A DNA stretch of 64,000 nt, taken from contig CAVUAC010000051.1 of the NCBI GenBank assembly GCA_963739335.1, positions 186,001-250,000 on the forward strand, written 5' to 3'. Shown piece by piece: positions 53,746-64,000 of this stretch. Source of the stretch: UBA9647 sp963739335 (GTDB lineage: Bacteria; Bacteroidota; Ignavibacteria; UBA10030). The position numbers and the translations under genes were made by a program. The notes below the pieces were generated by a model. It saw nothing but the letters and a program-made list of their open reading frames with translations. It was not told the DNA's origin and ran no database searches. The number at the start of each line of letters is the position of its first letter. The stretch's first letter is position 1.

Positions 53746-55982
53746 AGTCAACTTTCCTTGCACATAGCGCAGGAAAGAATCCGCCCGCACCACCTCAAGC
53801 CTATGTTGAGCATGTTTCCAACGTGCTTCATCATGTTGAGGAGAACGTGAATAGAATCTCTCCTTACTATAAAGGAGATCAGAACTATCTCTGTGAGGCG
53901 GTACGGGCAGCGGCGATTTTTCATGATTTCGGGAAATTGGATAAGGAGAATCAAGATACTCTCCGTCAAGGTGTGGGCAAGCATCTTCCTGTTAACCATG
54001 TGGACGCAGGTACGGCATTGCTTTATGAAAGAGAATTGGTCGAGTCATCCCTTCTTGTCTATTCGCATCATCATGGTCTTCCCTCTATTCCCAAGGAACA
54101 GGCAAAAGAAGAATTCTTCCTTCGTGACTCCGAAACAGTCTCCCGAACAGAACAAAACCTTGCAGACTATCTTTCGAGGCATATTGAGTGTGGCTTAGAC
54201 TTGTCAGATAGAGCAATAGAAGGCTCGTCGGATTGGAATGGATTAACGCGCCGAATGGCTCTTTCTTGTCTCGTGGATGCGGACCATGGAGATACAGCAA
54301 AAAATTATGGCAAAGAATTTCCGGTTTCTCATCCACTACCCAAATGGGATGAGCGGCTCAAAGCTCTTGATCGGTATGTTAATGATTTGGGCAAGAACAG
54401 CGTTCAAGATGAGAGGAATCAACTACGACAGAGAGTATATCGAGCTTGTCGTGATGCGACCACAAATCCATCTCTTTATGCCTGCGACAGTCCGGTAGGA
54501 ACAGGAAAGACAACGGCGGTGATGGCGCATCTTCTTAAAGCAGCGATTGACAAAGGCCTTCGCCACATTATTGTTGTTCTACCCTACACAAATATTATCA
54601 AACAATCCGTTGATGCTTATAGAAAGGGCCTTGTTCTGCCCGGAGAAAAAGCAGACCAAATAGTCGCCGAAAATCATCATCAAGCTGATTTTAGTGCTAT
54701 CCAAGTGCGTCAGTTAGCAACGTTGTGGCAAGCTCCGATCATCGTAACGACTGCCGTGCAATTCTTTGAGACAATTGCGTCGAATCATCCCTCGAAACTC
54801 CGAAAACTTCATGAACTTCCGGGGTCAGGGATTTTCATTGACGAAACCCACGCCGCCATACCCTCGCACTTATGGCCTCAAACATGGAAATGGTTAAAAG
54901 AGCTTGCCGAGAAATGGCAATGTCATCTTGTATTCGCTTCAGGTTCATTGCCTAGGTTCTGGGAGCTTAGGGATATGATTGAGAATACAGAGCAACTTCC
55001 CGCGCTGGTCGAAGAAAGACTGAGGAACGCTGTTCTTCATCATGAAAGGAAGCGCATTACACCCGTTCGGCATCCGAAGGTGTTGAATGTAGAGGAGTTG
55101 ATTGAGTTAGTTCTATCTTCGCCCGGTCCGCGTTTGGTGATGATGAATACCGTACAGTCTGCAGCAGTTGTGGCCGATGCTTTTTCAAAGACCATCTATG
55201 GAGAACGGTACTCCATAGATTTGCAGACATCCAAGGTGCTCCATTTATCAACATCGCTAGCACCAATCGACCGTGAAAGAATAGTCGACATAATTAAGGA
55301 TAGACTCAAACTTGCAAGGAATGAGAGTGAAAGAGATTTGATCCTTGTTGCGACAAGTTGTGTTGAGGCAGGAGTGGATTTCTCGTTTCGTTCTGCTTTC
55401 CGGGAGCGCGCTGGGACAGCGAATTTGATTCAAGTAGGTGGTCGAGTTAGAAGACACTACGAAGATTTTGAACCGACACTTGTTGACTTTAAGATAGAAG
55501 GACCTCTCATCAATCGTCATCCCGCCTTTGAGCTTCCGAGCCAAATCTTAGAGAAACTCTTTGATGAAAATAGAATAAATACCGATTCACCGTCTGACCT
55601 TGTGACAGAAGCTTTGCGCAGAGAACTCATGTCGGATTCCCATGAGCGACATAAACAACTTATTAAAAAGGAAGAGGACATGGATTATCCTGAAGTGGCA
55701 GAGTTGTATAAAGTGATTTCAAGCAACACTGTTCTTGTTTTAGTAAATCAGCAAATAGTAAACAGGCTTAAGAATGGCGAGCGAATAGATCCCAAAGAAA
55801 TTGATCGAAACAGTGTCCAAATTTGGACCGACAAAAGAAGCAAGACATGCGCTTACGAATTAGAAACATTTCCCGGATTATACGCTTTGCCGGAGGATGA
55901 TTATGACAAGACTTTTCTGGGTTATATGAAAGGAATGTTGCGACTCCTTCAAATCGATTCAGAAGGAGGCGCAGTCATATAA
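53742..55982 (+). CDS. cas3: Cas3 helicase-nuclease
   Basis: A 746-residue enzyme that unwinds and degrades target DNA after Cascade binding. The HD nuclease domain is at the N-terminus (His24, His61-Asp62 in IFHDFGKLDKE, further His in YSHHHG). The helicase has Walker A SPVGTGKTT at 250-258, the DEAD-box variant DETH at 367-370 (FIDETHAAIP), SGSLPR and motif VI QVGGRVRR. All key residues are present, so it should be active. It starts inside the cas7 stop (ATGA). Its position after cas7 recalls type I-B order; ordinary type I-C has cas3 first, where only a stub remains here. Confidence 0.95.
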   Translation: MKSTFLAHSAGKNPPAPPQAYVEHVSNVLHHVEENVNRISPYYKGDQNYLCEAVRAAAIFHDFGKLDKENQDTLRQGVGKHLPVNHVDAGTALLYERELVESSLLVYSHHHGLPSIPKEQAKEEFFLRDSETVSRTEQNLADYLSRHIECGLDLSDRAIEGSSDWNGLTRRMALSCLVDADHGDTAKNYGKEFPVSHPLPKWDERLKALDRYVNDLGKNSVQDERNQLRQRVYRACRDATTNPSLYACDSPVGTGKTTAVMAHLLKAAIDKGLRHIIVVLPYTNIIKQSVDAYRKGLVLPGEKADQIVAENHHQADFSAIQVRQLATLWQAPIIVTTAVQFFETIASNHPSKLRKLHELPGSGIFIDETHAAIPSHLWPQTWKWLKELAEKWQCHLVFASGSLPRFWELRDMIENTEQLPALVEERLRNAVLHHERKRITPVRHPKVLNVEELIELVLSSPGPRLVMMNTVQSAAVVADAFSKTIYGERYSIDLQTSKVLHLSTSLAPIDRERIVDIIKDRLKLARNESERDLILVATSCVEAGVDFSFRSAFRERAGTANLIQVGGRVRRHYEDFEPTLVDFKIEGPLINRHPAFELPSQILEKLFDENRINTDSPSDLVTEALRRELMSDSHERHKQLIKKEEDMDYPEVAELYKVISSNTVLVLVNQQIVNRLKNGERIDPKEIDRNSVQIWTDKRSKTCAYELETFPGLYALPEDDYDKTFLGYMKGMLRLLQIDSEGGAVI

Positions 55983-55986
55983 AAAC

Positions 55987-56619
55987 ATGTTCACCGAAGA
56001 CGACTTCATCCATATTGGCGCGCTCCAGCACTATGTCTATTGCCCGCGGCAGTGCGGGTTAATCCACGTAGAAGATGCGTGGCACGACAACGTCTTCACT
56101 GTCCGCGGCGAGATTCTACACGAAAAGGTCGATACGGACACGTATGAGACACGTGGAACCCTCAAAACGGTGCGAGGTTTGAGGATTCATTCATTCCGTT
56201 GGGGGATTGTTGGCCGTGCGGATGTTGTGGAGTTCAGAGCGCCAAAGAACCCAGAGGGTGCGCCGGAAGTAATGCCCGTGGAATTCAAAGCGGGCGAGCC
56301 GAAGGACGACGTGAGCGACAAGGTGCAGCTTTGCGCACAGGCGCTTTGTCTGGAAGAAATGCTCAACACGGTAGTCACGCGGGGTGCTTTCTTCTATGGA
56401 AAGATCCGCCGGAGAGAGCAAGTGGAGATCGATGAGCAGTTACGGCTTCAAACGGAGAGCATCATTAGTTCCGTGCACGAACTTGTGTCGAACAAAAAAG
56501 TCCCGGCGGCCAAATACACCGTGAAATGCAGAAACTGTTCGCTTGAATCGATCTGCGTGCCGAAGGCTCTGAACGAACGAAAACTAGAACAGTATATCAA
56601 AGGGCTCTATGCTCCGTGA
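55987..56619 (+). CDS. cas4: Cas4 adaptation nuclease
   Basis: A 210-residue RecB-like nuclease that trims prespacers and selects PAM-containing DNA together with Cas1-Cas2. Iron-sulfur cysteines are Cys19 and Cys23 (YCPRQC) at the N-terminus and CRNCSLESIC at the C-terminus. Nuclease residues are in GRADVVEF and PVEFKAGEPK. The base composition changes sharply to GC-rich at this gene. It begins four bases after cas3; the nearest good ribosome site (AAGGAGG) lies about 15 bases upstream, inside cas3. Confidence 0.95.
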   Translation: MFTEDDFIHIGALQHYVYCPRQCGLIHVEDAWHDNVFTVRGEILHEKVDTDTYETRGTLKTVRGLRIHSFRWGIVGRADVVEFRAPKNPEGAPEVMPVEFKAGEPKDDVSDKVQLCAQALCLEEMLNTVVTRGAFFYGKIRRREQVEIDEQLRLQTESIISSVHELVSNKKVPAAKYTVKCRNCSLESICVPKALNERKLEQYIKGLYAP

Positions 56620-57644
56620 AAAAACACCTGAACACATTGTACATAACATCAGACGATGCCTACGTGCACAAGGAGCGCGAAACATTTGTTGTGGAGATCA
56701 ACAATGAGAAAGTGTTCCAGGCTCCAGTTCACTCGATAGAGAACATCGTTTGTTTCGGTTTCAAGGCGTTGTCGCCGCCGCTGATGGCATTCTGTGCGGA
56801 GAACAACGTGGGCATCAGCTACCTTTCCGAGAACGGGCGCTTCCTTGCGCGTGTTCATGGTGCGCAGCAAGGAAATGTTCTTCTTCGAAAGTCTCAATAT
56901 GCCATAGCAGATAACGAAGTCGAATCGTTGGCGATTGCCCGGCCCATCATTGCAGCGAAGGTAACAAACTGTCGAAACCTGTTACTCCGACATCAGCGCA
57001 ATCACCCGGATGAAGCTTCTGATTCCATCGGATCAGTTGCGTCGAGCTTGGGAAGCCGTTTGGCAGTGATTCAACGATCCGAGTCCCTTGATGAGCTTAG
57101 GGGCCATGAAGGAGAATGCGCATCCTTGTACTTCGGTGTGCTTTCATCATTGATCACAGCGCAACAGGAAGACTTCGCTTTCTCATTACGATCCAAACGG
57201 CCGCCGCTCGATCCCGCGAACTCCCTTCTTTCGTTTTTGTATGCGATCCTGGTGAACGATGTAAGATCGGCGCTGGAAACCACGGGCCTTGATCCGCAGG
57301 TCGGCTTTCTTCACCAATTGCGACCTGGCAGACCAAGTCTGGCACTCGATATCATGGAAGAATTCCGTGCATACCTGGGTGATCGCATCATGCTCAATCT
57401 CATCAATTTGAAACAGGTCACCAAGAGCGATTTTGAAATCCGTGAGTCGGGAGAAGTGCGGATGTCTGATGAAGCTCGAAAGACAGTCATAGCGGCGTAT
57501 CAGAAGCGGAAGCAGGAGGAGATCACGCATCCATTTCTGGGAGAGAAGATGACGATAGGTCTGTTGCCGCACATACAAGCGCTTTTGCTCGCGCGTTACG
57601 TGCGCGGAGATATTTCCGAGTATCCACCATTCTATGTAAAATAG
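56616..57644 (+). CDS. cas1: Cas1 integrase
   Basis: A 342-residue metal-dependent integrase that inserts new spacers. The active-site residues are visible: Glu165 (LRGHEGECASLYF), His233 (VGFLHQLRPGRPS) and the acidic DIMEEF at 245-250. The type I-C pattern KKHLNTLYITSDDAYVHKER opens the protein. The start is GTG, overlapping the cas4 stop by four bases (GTGA). Composition matches cas4, cas2 and the host side rather than the effector genes. Confidence 0.97.
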   Translation: MKKHLNTLYITSDDAYVHKERETFVVEINNEKVFQAPVHSIENIVCFGFKALSPPLMAFCAENNVGISYLSENGRFLARVHGAQQGNVLLRKSQYAIADNEVESLAIARPIIAAKVTNCRNLLLRHQRNHPDEASDSIGSVASSLGSRLAVIQRSESLDELRGHEGECASLYFGVLSSLITAQQEDFAFSLRSKRPPLDPANSLLSFLYAILVNDVRSALETTGLDPQVGFLHQLRPGRPSLALDIMEEFRAYLGDRIMLNLINLKQVTKSDFEIRESGEVRMSDEARKTVIAAYQKRKQEEITHPFLGEKMTIGLLPHIQALLLARYVRGDISEYPPFYVK

Positions 57645-57651
57645 AAACGCC

Positions 57652-57942
57652 ATGATGGTTCTTGTGAGTTATGATGTGTCAACCAAGAGTGCGGATGGCA
57701 TTCGGCGACTGCGCAAGATTTCGGAGATTTGTCTCGATTATGGACTGCGAGTGCAGAATTCAGTGTTCGAATGCAACGTGGATCCTGCGCAGTGGGAAAG
57801 CCTGAAGGAACGGCTGCTGTCTATGTATGATGCAGAAGAGGACAGCCTGCGGTTCTATTTCCTCGGTTCGAACTGGAAAAGGCGTGTCGAGCATCATGGA
57901 GGCAGGGAAATCCAGGACATTGAAGACACACTTATCCTGTAG
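57652..57942 (+). CDS. cas2: Cas2
   Basis: A 96-residue ferredoxin-fold subunit that bridges two Cas1 dimers. VLVSYDVST with Asp8, a RVQNSVFECNVD strand and the C-terminal LGSNWKRRVEHHG are typical of the type I-C form. It starts seven bases after cas1. It is the last cas gene before the leader and array. Confidence 0.96.
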   Translation: MMVLVSYDVSTKSADGIRRLRKISEICLDYGLRVQNSVFECNVDPAQWESLKERLLSMYDAEEDSLRFYFLGSNWKRRVEHHGGREIQDIEDTLIL

Positions 57943-58106
57943 CGCTAACCGAAGCGTACACGGGAATGCCGGGAGGTTAGCGTCACAAGAACAACCGCAA
58001 AAAGAGTGCTTCGGACGGAAAATACATCGCTGTCTACGAAAGAAGAGGTGGATAAGCAATTGATCTAGCTGTTTATCCCATTCTTCTTACCGCTTTAGAT
58101 GCTACA
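57943..58106 (+). promoter_or_regulatory. CRISPR leader
   Basis: About 164 bases between the cas2 stop and the first repeat, without a gene. CGCTAACC (from 57944) and GGTTAGCG (to about 57982) could form a hairpin just after cas2. The rest is more AT-rich and should contain the array promoter and the integration signals. New spacers are expected at the 58107 end. Confidence 0.75.
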
Positions 58107-61100
58107 GTCGCGCCCCGCGGGGCGCGTGGATTGAAACGCGGCAACGCCGACGTGCCCTGTACGCCGCCGCGTCGCGCCCCGCGGGGGCGCGTGGATTGAA
58201 ACGGGAGAAACCCATGTCAAACCGATTCCTACATGGTCGCGCCCCGCGGGGGCGCGTGGATTGAAACGTCTTGGCGAATGTGTTGCCAGAATCAACCTGC
58301 AGTCGCGCCCCGCGGGGCGCGTGGATTGAAACATTTTGTTTCCTTGCCGCCGGTGATTTTTGTCTCGTCGCGCCCCGCGGGGGCGCGTGGATTGAAACAC
58401 TGTAACAGGTCTCGAACTATGTTTTTAACCGAGTCGCGCCCCGCGGGGGCGCGTGGATTGAAACACGTTGCGGCTGTTGCTGTGTCGGGTCTGCTGACGG
58501 TCGCGCCCCGCGGGGGCGCGTGGATTGAAACGCCACAGTGCAGATGTTGCCAGAACCTGCAGAGGTCGCGCCCCGCGGGGGCGTGTGGATTGAAACTTAC
58601 TGTTGGAACCGACGCGGTCAATGCGGAGTCGTCGCGCCCCGCGGGGGCGCGTGGATTGAAACATGTATGTCATTTTACTGCAAACTCCTCACGGCAGGTC
58701 GCGCCCCGCGGGGGCGTGTGGATTGAAACATTTGTGCAACCCATGTGCTCGCCACACCAATTAGTCGCGCCCCGCGGGGGCGCGTGGATTGAAACGCTCC
58801 ATGCAATATCGTCGTGACCGAAGTCAACGGTCGCGCCCCGCGGGGGCGTGTGGATTGAAACATAAAAGTAGAGTCCTACTTGCGGGTCAAACCGAGTCGC
58901 GCCCCGCGGGGCGTGTGGATTGAAACCCATGTGCTCGCATTTCTGCGATGATCATGGTTGGTCGCGCCCCGCGGGGGCGCGTGGATTGAAACAATAAAAT
59001 GACGCCAAAAACGTCTATTGATCTGGGTCGCGCCCCGCGGGGCGTGTGGATTGAAACGATCAGTTAATTGAAGAGTTTGGCGAATGGACCCGTCGCGCCC
59101 CGCGGGGGCGTGTGGATTGAAACTCCTTCCAGACGCTAGGCATGATTCGCCAACGAGTCGCGCCCCGCGGGGCGCGTGGATTGAAACTGGGCATGGTACT
59201 GGCGCTACTGCTTGGTTAATGTCGCGCCCCGCGGGGGCGTGTGGATTGAAACAGCCGTAAGGATATGCAAGTCGTATCGTGTGAGGTCGCGCCCCGCGGG
59301 GGCGTGTGGATTGAAACCTGGATGCTCTTGCCCTCGGAGACCATCTCATCGGTCGCGCCCCGCGGGGCGCGTGGATTGAAACTGGAGAGTCGCTTTCGGG
59401 TCCTGTTTCAAATTGAGGTCGCGCCCCGCGGGGGCGTGTGGATTGAAACGCGAAACGGGTGAAAGCGGCGTCACCTCAACCATGTCGCGCCCCGCGGGGG
59501 CGTGTGGATTGAAACATCGTCCCGTGCGGAAGGTACCAAATCATCCAGGGTCGCGCCCGCGGGGGCGTGTGGATTGAAACTTTATCCCCGGTTCGGTCTT
59601 GGTCAAATGATGATGTCGCGCCCCGCGGGGGCGTGTGGATTGAAACTTTCCAGCAATGGTGCAACCACTCGCGCCGACTGGTCGCGCCCCGCGGGGGCGT
59701 GTGGATTGAAACAGTAAGAGCATGACCCAATGCGATGAATCATCCCGGTCGCGCCCCGCGGGGGCGTGTGGATTGAAACCATTTGAAACTGAAGGCATCC
59801 GTCGATATGAAGAGTCGCGCCCCGCGGGGCGTGTGGATTGAAACTACTCAGCTTGGGCTGAAAGCAGTGAAGTCCACAGTCGCGCCCCGCGGGGCGTGTG
59901 GATTGAAACGATGAACTGCCGGCTTGATAATCTGAGATGCATCGTCGCGCCCCGCGGGGGCGTGTGGATTGAAACGCTTGCTTGCGGGGAGGCATCGGTG
60001 AATCTCAAGTCGCGCCCCGCGGGGGCGTGTGGATTGAAACTCGATCCCGCCGATCCGCTGCCGAGCCAGAATGGGTCGCGCCCCGCGGGGGCGTGTGGAT
60101 TGAAACGCATCGATCAGGACATAGGACCTGTATGAGTGACGTCGCGCCCCGCGGGGGCGCGTGGATTGAAACTCTGCTGCCGCTTGCTTCTTTGCTTGGA
60201 TCGCCTGTCGCGCCCCGCGGGGGCGCGTGGATTGAAACCTGAAGTCACCTTGCGCGTAGGTAGAGGCAAGCCGTCGCGCCCCGCGGGGGCGTGTGGATTG
60301 AAACAATCTTGGTGCGCCGCACATTGGAGAAGGGAATAGTCGCGCCCCGCGGGGGCGTGTGGATTGAAACGATTGGATGGCACCAATGCTCTCGCGTATA
60401 TCAAGTCGCGCCCCGCGGGGGCGTGTGGATTGAAACACCTCATCGTTCGATCCATCAAGCCGCAAGAACGTCGCGCCCCGCGGGGGCGCGTCGATTGAAA
60501 CCAGTTTACCTTCTTCACACTGGGGCAAATGGGCGAGTCGCGCCCCGCGGGGGCGCGTGGATTGAAACGTTGCTGAGATCACCGTCGAGATGGACCTTCC
60601 CCGTCGCGCCCCGCGGGGGCGCGTGGATTGAAACAGGACCCAGTTGCCACACCGGACGCTGATAAAAGGTCGCGCCCCGCGGGGGCGCGTGGATTGAAAC
60701 AATACGTTGTCGTTGTGACTGGTTGTAGTGTGCCAGTCGCGCCCCGCGGGGGCGCGTGGATTGAAACGTCCTCGAAAGTGTCTTTCACCCCTCGCTCAAA
60801 GGTCGCGCCCCGCGGGGCCGCGTGGATTGAAACGGCGGTGCTGAGACGGGTAATCATGGTCGGCTTACGTCGCGCCCCGCGGGGGCGCGTGGATTGAAAC
60901 CATCTACGACTCGGCAACGGTGAATTACGTCTACGTCGCGCCCCGCGGGGCGCGTGGATTGAAACATTGATGATCGTGTCCCGCCGAACCGTCTCGGAGG
61001 TCGCGCCCCGCGGGGGCGTGTGGATTGAAACTTCTGATAGCATCCGGCGAAGTAGGTCCGGTTGGTCGCGCCCCGCGGGGGCGCGTGGATTGAAACTGCG

Positions 61101-64000
61101 ATTCTCTCGTTGTCCGTGACAACTTACAGGGTCGCGCCCCGCGGGGGCGCGTGGATTGAAACTTGACGCACGGACGATTGACAGACTCTATGTGACGTCG
61201 CGCCCCGCGGGGGCGCGTGGATTGAAACTGTGGTTCCTTGCTCATCAGTCGCCTTGAAATAGTCGCGCCCCGCGGGGGCGCGTGGATTGAAACGTCACCG
61301 TTGGCGGTGCAACATGGCCCGTCGCGGTCGCGCCCCGCGGGGGCGCGTGGATTGAAACTGTCAAACCGATCTCAACGACAGCCGTGCGGAAAGGTCGCGC
61401 CCCGCGGGGGCGCGTGGATTGAAACATGTTACCTGATCCCATTGTTTGCAATTCAGAGAGGTCGCGCCCCGCGGGGGCGCGTGGATTGAAACTCTAAGGA
61501 CGTGATGTATGCATATCCATCATAGAGGTCGCGCCCCGCGGGGGCGCGTGGATTGAAACCAATTGCCGATTGACAATTGGAAATCGAGAATGGTCGCGCC
61601 CCGCGGGGCGCTGTGGATTGAAACTGCAATGCAATTTCAAGCCTCGGATGAGCAAGTTGTCGCGCCCCGCGGGGGCGCGTGGATTGAAACTGGAATTTCA
61701 CCGCATCGACATGGCAGAAATCCGGTCGCGCCCCGCGGGGGCGCGTGGATTGAAACGGCGCAATAGTCGCAGACCAATCAATCGGTATCTAGTCGCGCCC
61801 CGCGGGGGCGCGTGGATTGAAACCTGTGGTCCCTGATCAAGACCTGGGTCCGGCGCGGTCGCGCCCCGCGGGGGCGCGTGGATTGAAACTTTCAAACGAT
61901 ATCACCTATGGAAACGCGGAATGGTCGCGCCCCGCGGGGGCGTGTGGATTGAAACCGTCGATCGTTTCTTGTGCTACGAACGTTGACTTGTCGCGCCCCG
62001 CGGGGGCGCGTGGATTGAAACCTCGACGCAGATGTTATTTGTGTCGGCGATCTGGTCGCGCCCCGCGGGGGCGCGTGGATTGAAACAGGTTATGACCACG
62101 ACCTATCGGAAACCCTTGAGGTCGCGCCCCGCGGGGGCGCGTGGATTGAAACAAAGCAGCCCCTGGTCCTCGGCACAAATAGACAGTCGCGCCCCGCGGG
62201 GGCGCGTGGATTGAAACACCGCTTATCGGTCTGCTCATAACGATCGTCGTGGTCGCGCCCCGCGGGGGCGCGTGGATTGAAACGTCGCGAAGGTCGCGAA
62301 GCTCACACCTGCGAAGAAGGTCGCGCCCCGCGGGGCGCGTGGATTGAAACGCAACGGCACGAATGATTTTCTGTTCAAACTTTGTCGCGCCCCGCGGGGG
62401 CGCGTGGATTGAAACCAGTAGTCGCCGGCGATGACATGCAGATTCGGCTGTCGCGCCCCGCGGGGGCGCGTGGATTGAAACATCGAGGAGCTTGTATCCG
62501 CCACCCGCGACCCCAGTCGCGCCCCGCGGGGGCGCGTGGATTGAAACGCCATGTCAAATCTCATGTGTCTCAGGGTCCCGAGGTCGCGCCCCGCGGGGGC
62601 GCGTGGATTGAAACACCATTGTCGAGATCGTTGTATGGGATAGGTGCAGTCGCGCCCCGCGGGGGCGCGTGGATTGAAACCTGCAACATCAGCTGCGTGA
62701 CGATGATCTCAAAGTCGCGCCCCGCGGGGGCGCGTGGATTGAAACCGATAGTACCAAGTGATCAATATATTCGAGCAGGGTCGCGCCCCGCGGGGGCGCG
62801 TGGATTGAAACCAGTCAATCGCCCGGATACGACCTTTATACTCACAGTCGCGCCCCGCGGGGCGCGTGGATTGAAACCCTCCACCGTCAACGTGGTCGAT
62901 GACGAGAAACTGTCGCGCCCCGCGGGGGCGCGTGGATTGAAACGCCTCAGATTGAGTATGTCGCATTACAGTTTTAGGTCGCGCCCCGCGGGGCGCGTGG
63001 ATTGAAACGATGCAAGAGGCTTCAGGTCCGTGAAATCGGAATGGTCGCGCCCCGCGGGGGCGCGTGGATTGAAACGACTTCATCGCTTCCATCACTGCAG
63101 GGACAATCTTGTCGCGCCCCGCGGGGGCGCGTGGATTGAAACGCTACAACTGGACGATAGACTATGATCCGACAATTGTCGCGCCCCGCGGGGGCGCGTG
63201 GATTGAAACGAACCAACCGCCGTTGCAGCGGCAGGCGTTACTTGTCGCGCCCCGCGGGGGCGCGTGGATTGAAACATGGTCCTCTCCTCTGATAAGTTGA
63301 GTTGTATGATGTCGCGCCCCGCGGGGGCGCGTGGATTGAAACTTTTCCCGAGTTCCTTGAGCAACTGCAGTGCTCGTCGCGCCCCGCGGGGGCGCGTGGA
63401 TTGAAACAATGGAATCGACTGTCGTTGATCGATCACCTTTGGTCGCGCCCCGCGGGGGCGCGTGGATTGAAACAACCTCTATGTTGACCCTGATGTCGAG
63501 TATATGGGGTCGCGCCCCGCGGGGGCGCGTGGATTGAAACCTTCTATTGCTTCTGCCCTATCAGGATAGAAACGGTCGCGCCCCGCGGGGGCGCGTGGAT
63601 TGAAACATTACAACGGGTTCTTCCCGCCCGACAAAAACGGTCGCGCCCCGCGGGGGCGCGTGGATTGAAACATCATAGTTACGAGAGCGCCAATCCGGTT
63701 CTCTTGTCGCGCCCCGCGGGGGCGCGTGGATTGAAACATGGTGTTAAGGCGGGCACCGAGTTCGGCCCAACGTCGCGCCCCGCGGGGGCGCGTGGATTGA
63801 AACCAGCTAAAGGGCTGAGAGCTCAGATAAGAGTTGACGTCGCGCCCCGCGGGGGCGCGTGGATTGAAACGGAAGATTGACAGTCTTAAGTCGGGCGGGA
63901 TCAAAGTCGCGCCCCGCGGGGGCGCGTGGATTGAAACAATAACCGGCAGCATTGCAAACCAGATTCCCTGGTCACGCCCCGCGGGGGCGCGTGGATTGAA
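58107..64000 (+). CRISPR. Type I-C CRISPR array, at least 90 repeats, open at the right edge
   Basis: Counting by hand gives 90 repeats (the last cut by the window) and 89 spacers, with a mean period of about 66 bases. The main repeat is 32 nt, beginning GTCGCGCCCC and ending GTGGATTGAAAC, the classic type I-C form; spacers are about 33-36 nt. A 31-nt form with four instead of five G in the centre makes the stem a perfect palindrome. Another form has GCGTGTGG instead of GCGCGTGG and is frequent in repeats 8-37. Single variants occur near 59551 (one C lost), 60491 (GTCGATT), 60818, 61612 and 63971 (GTCACG). The transcript should run left to right from the leader. Confidence 0.98.

Noticed and set aside
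53742..55982. Classification of the whole locus as type I-B because cas3 follows cas7
   Set aside because: There is no cas6 or Cas8b, Cas5 and the repeat are of type I-C kind, and a cas3 stub occupies the type I-C position.
58107..64000. Many long open frames on both strands over the array, with products repeating SRPAGARGLK, VAPRGGAWIET or FQSTRPRGAR
   Set aside because: They are translations of the CRISPR repeats; the period matches the repeat-spacer unit and no start signals exist.

Overview
The window looks like a chromosomal stretch of a free-living Gram-negative bacterium, probably from the Bacteroidota/Chlorobiota (FCB) side of the tree. The hints are a DUF4292-type lipoprotein, an S46 dipeptidyl-peptidase, several TPR lipoproteins, an EnvC-like peptidase and hybrid Ser/Thr kinase-TPR proteins. 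This placement is inference from gene content only. No rRNA or tRNA was recognised.

Region 1 (1-8372, minus strand) is a purine/hydantoin catabolism operon. It reads dihydropyrimidinase, xanthine dehydrogenase FeS/FAD subunit, xanthine dehydrogenase molybdopterin subunit, a threonine-synthase-like PLP enzyme, an SsnA-type aminohydrolase, and a second molybdopterin hydroxylase that runs off the left edge. A guanine deaminase sits separately at 16.3 kb. Region 2 (8.9-20 kb) holds envelope and housekeeping genes: TPR lipoprotein, DUF4292 lipoprotein, EnvC-like factor, ATP-grasp protein, YbgF-like lipoprotein, radA, guaD, a PQ-loop protein, rdgB and a TPR-TerB-receiver protein. An IS630-family element has landed exactly in the guaD stop codon. 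Region 3 (20-36 kb) carries an S46 peptidase, a metallo-beta-lactamase-fold lipoprotein, an ECF sigma/anti-sigma pair opposite two small membrane proteins (with a striking dyad between them), an RsbU-type phosphatase, a Ser/Thr kinase-TPR protein, a DUF2339-like membrane protein and a dihaem cytochrome c. Region 4 (36-48 kb) has a second kinase-TPR gene with two frameshifts, a pair of small paralogous proteins of unknown family, an M28 carboxypeptidase, a DedA protein, an amidohydrolase, a HAD phosphatase and a GH78 rhamnosidase.

Region 5 (49.8-64 kb) is a CRISPR-Cas locus and the most interesting part. The adaptation genes cas4-cas1-cas2 and the 31-32 nt repeat ending GTGGATTGAAAC look like ordinary type I-C. 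The effector block is unusual. Its order is cas5-cas8-cas7-cas3 rather than the usual cas3-cas5-cas8c-cas7. It is visibly more AT-rich than its surroundings, its Cas8 is long and divergent, and its Cas5 seems to lack a conserved lysine. Just upstream of cas5, where a type I-C cas3 normally starts, lies a broken stub of a different cas3 (HD domain only). The simplest reading is that a foreign effector cassette replaced the original one and left the old cas3 5' end and the original adaptation genes and array in place. The array has 90 repeats in view and continues past the window.

Seven genes carry frameshifts or an in-frame stop (guaD, a small membrane gene, the S46 peptidase, the DUF2339-like gene, the carboxypeptidase-regulatory-like gene, and the second kinase twice). 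Some may be sequencing or assembly indels, so these genes are described across their full extent and marked as broken.
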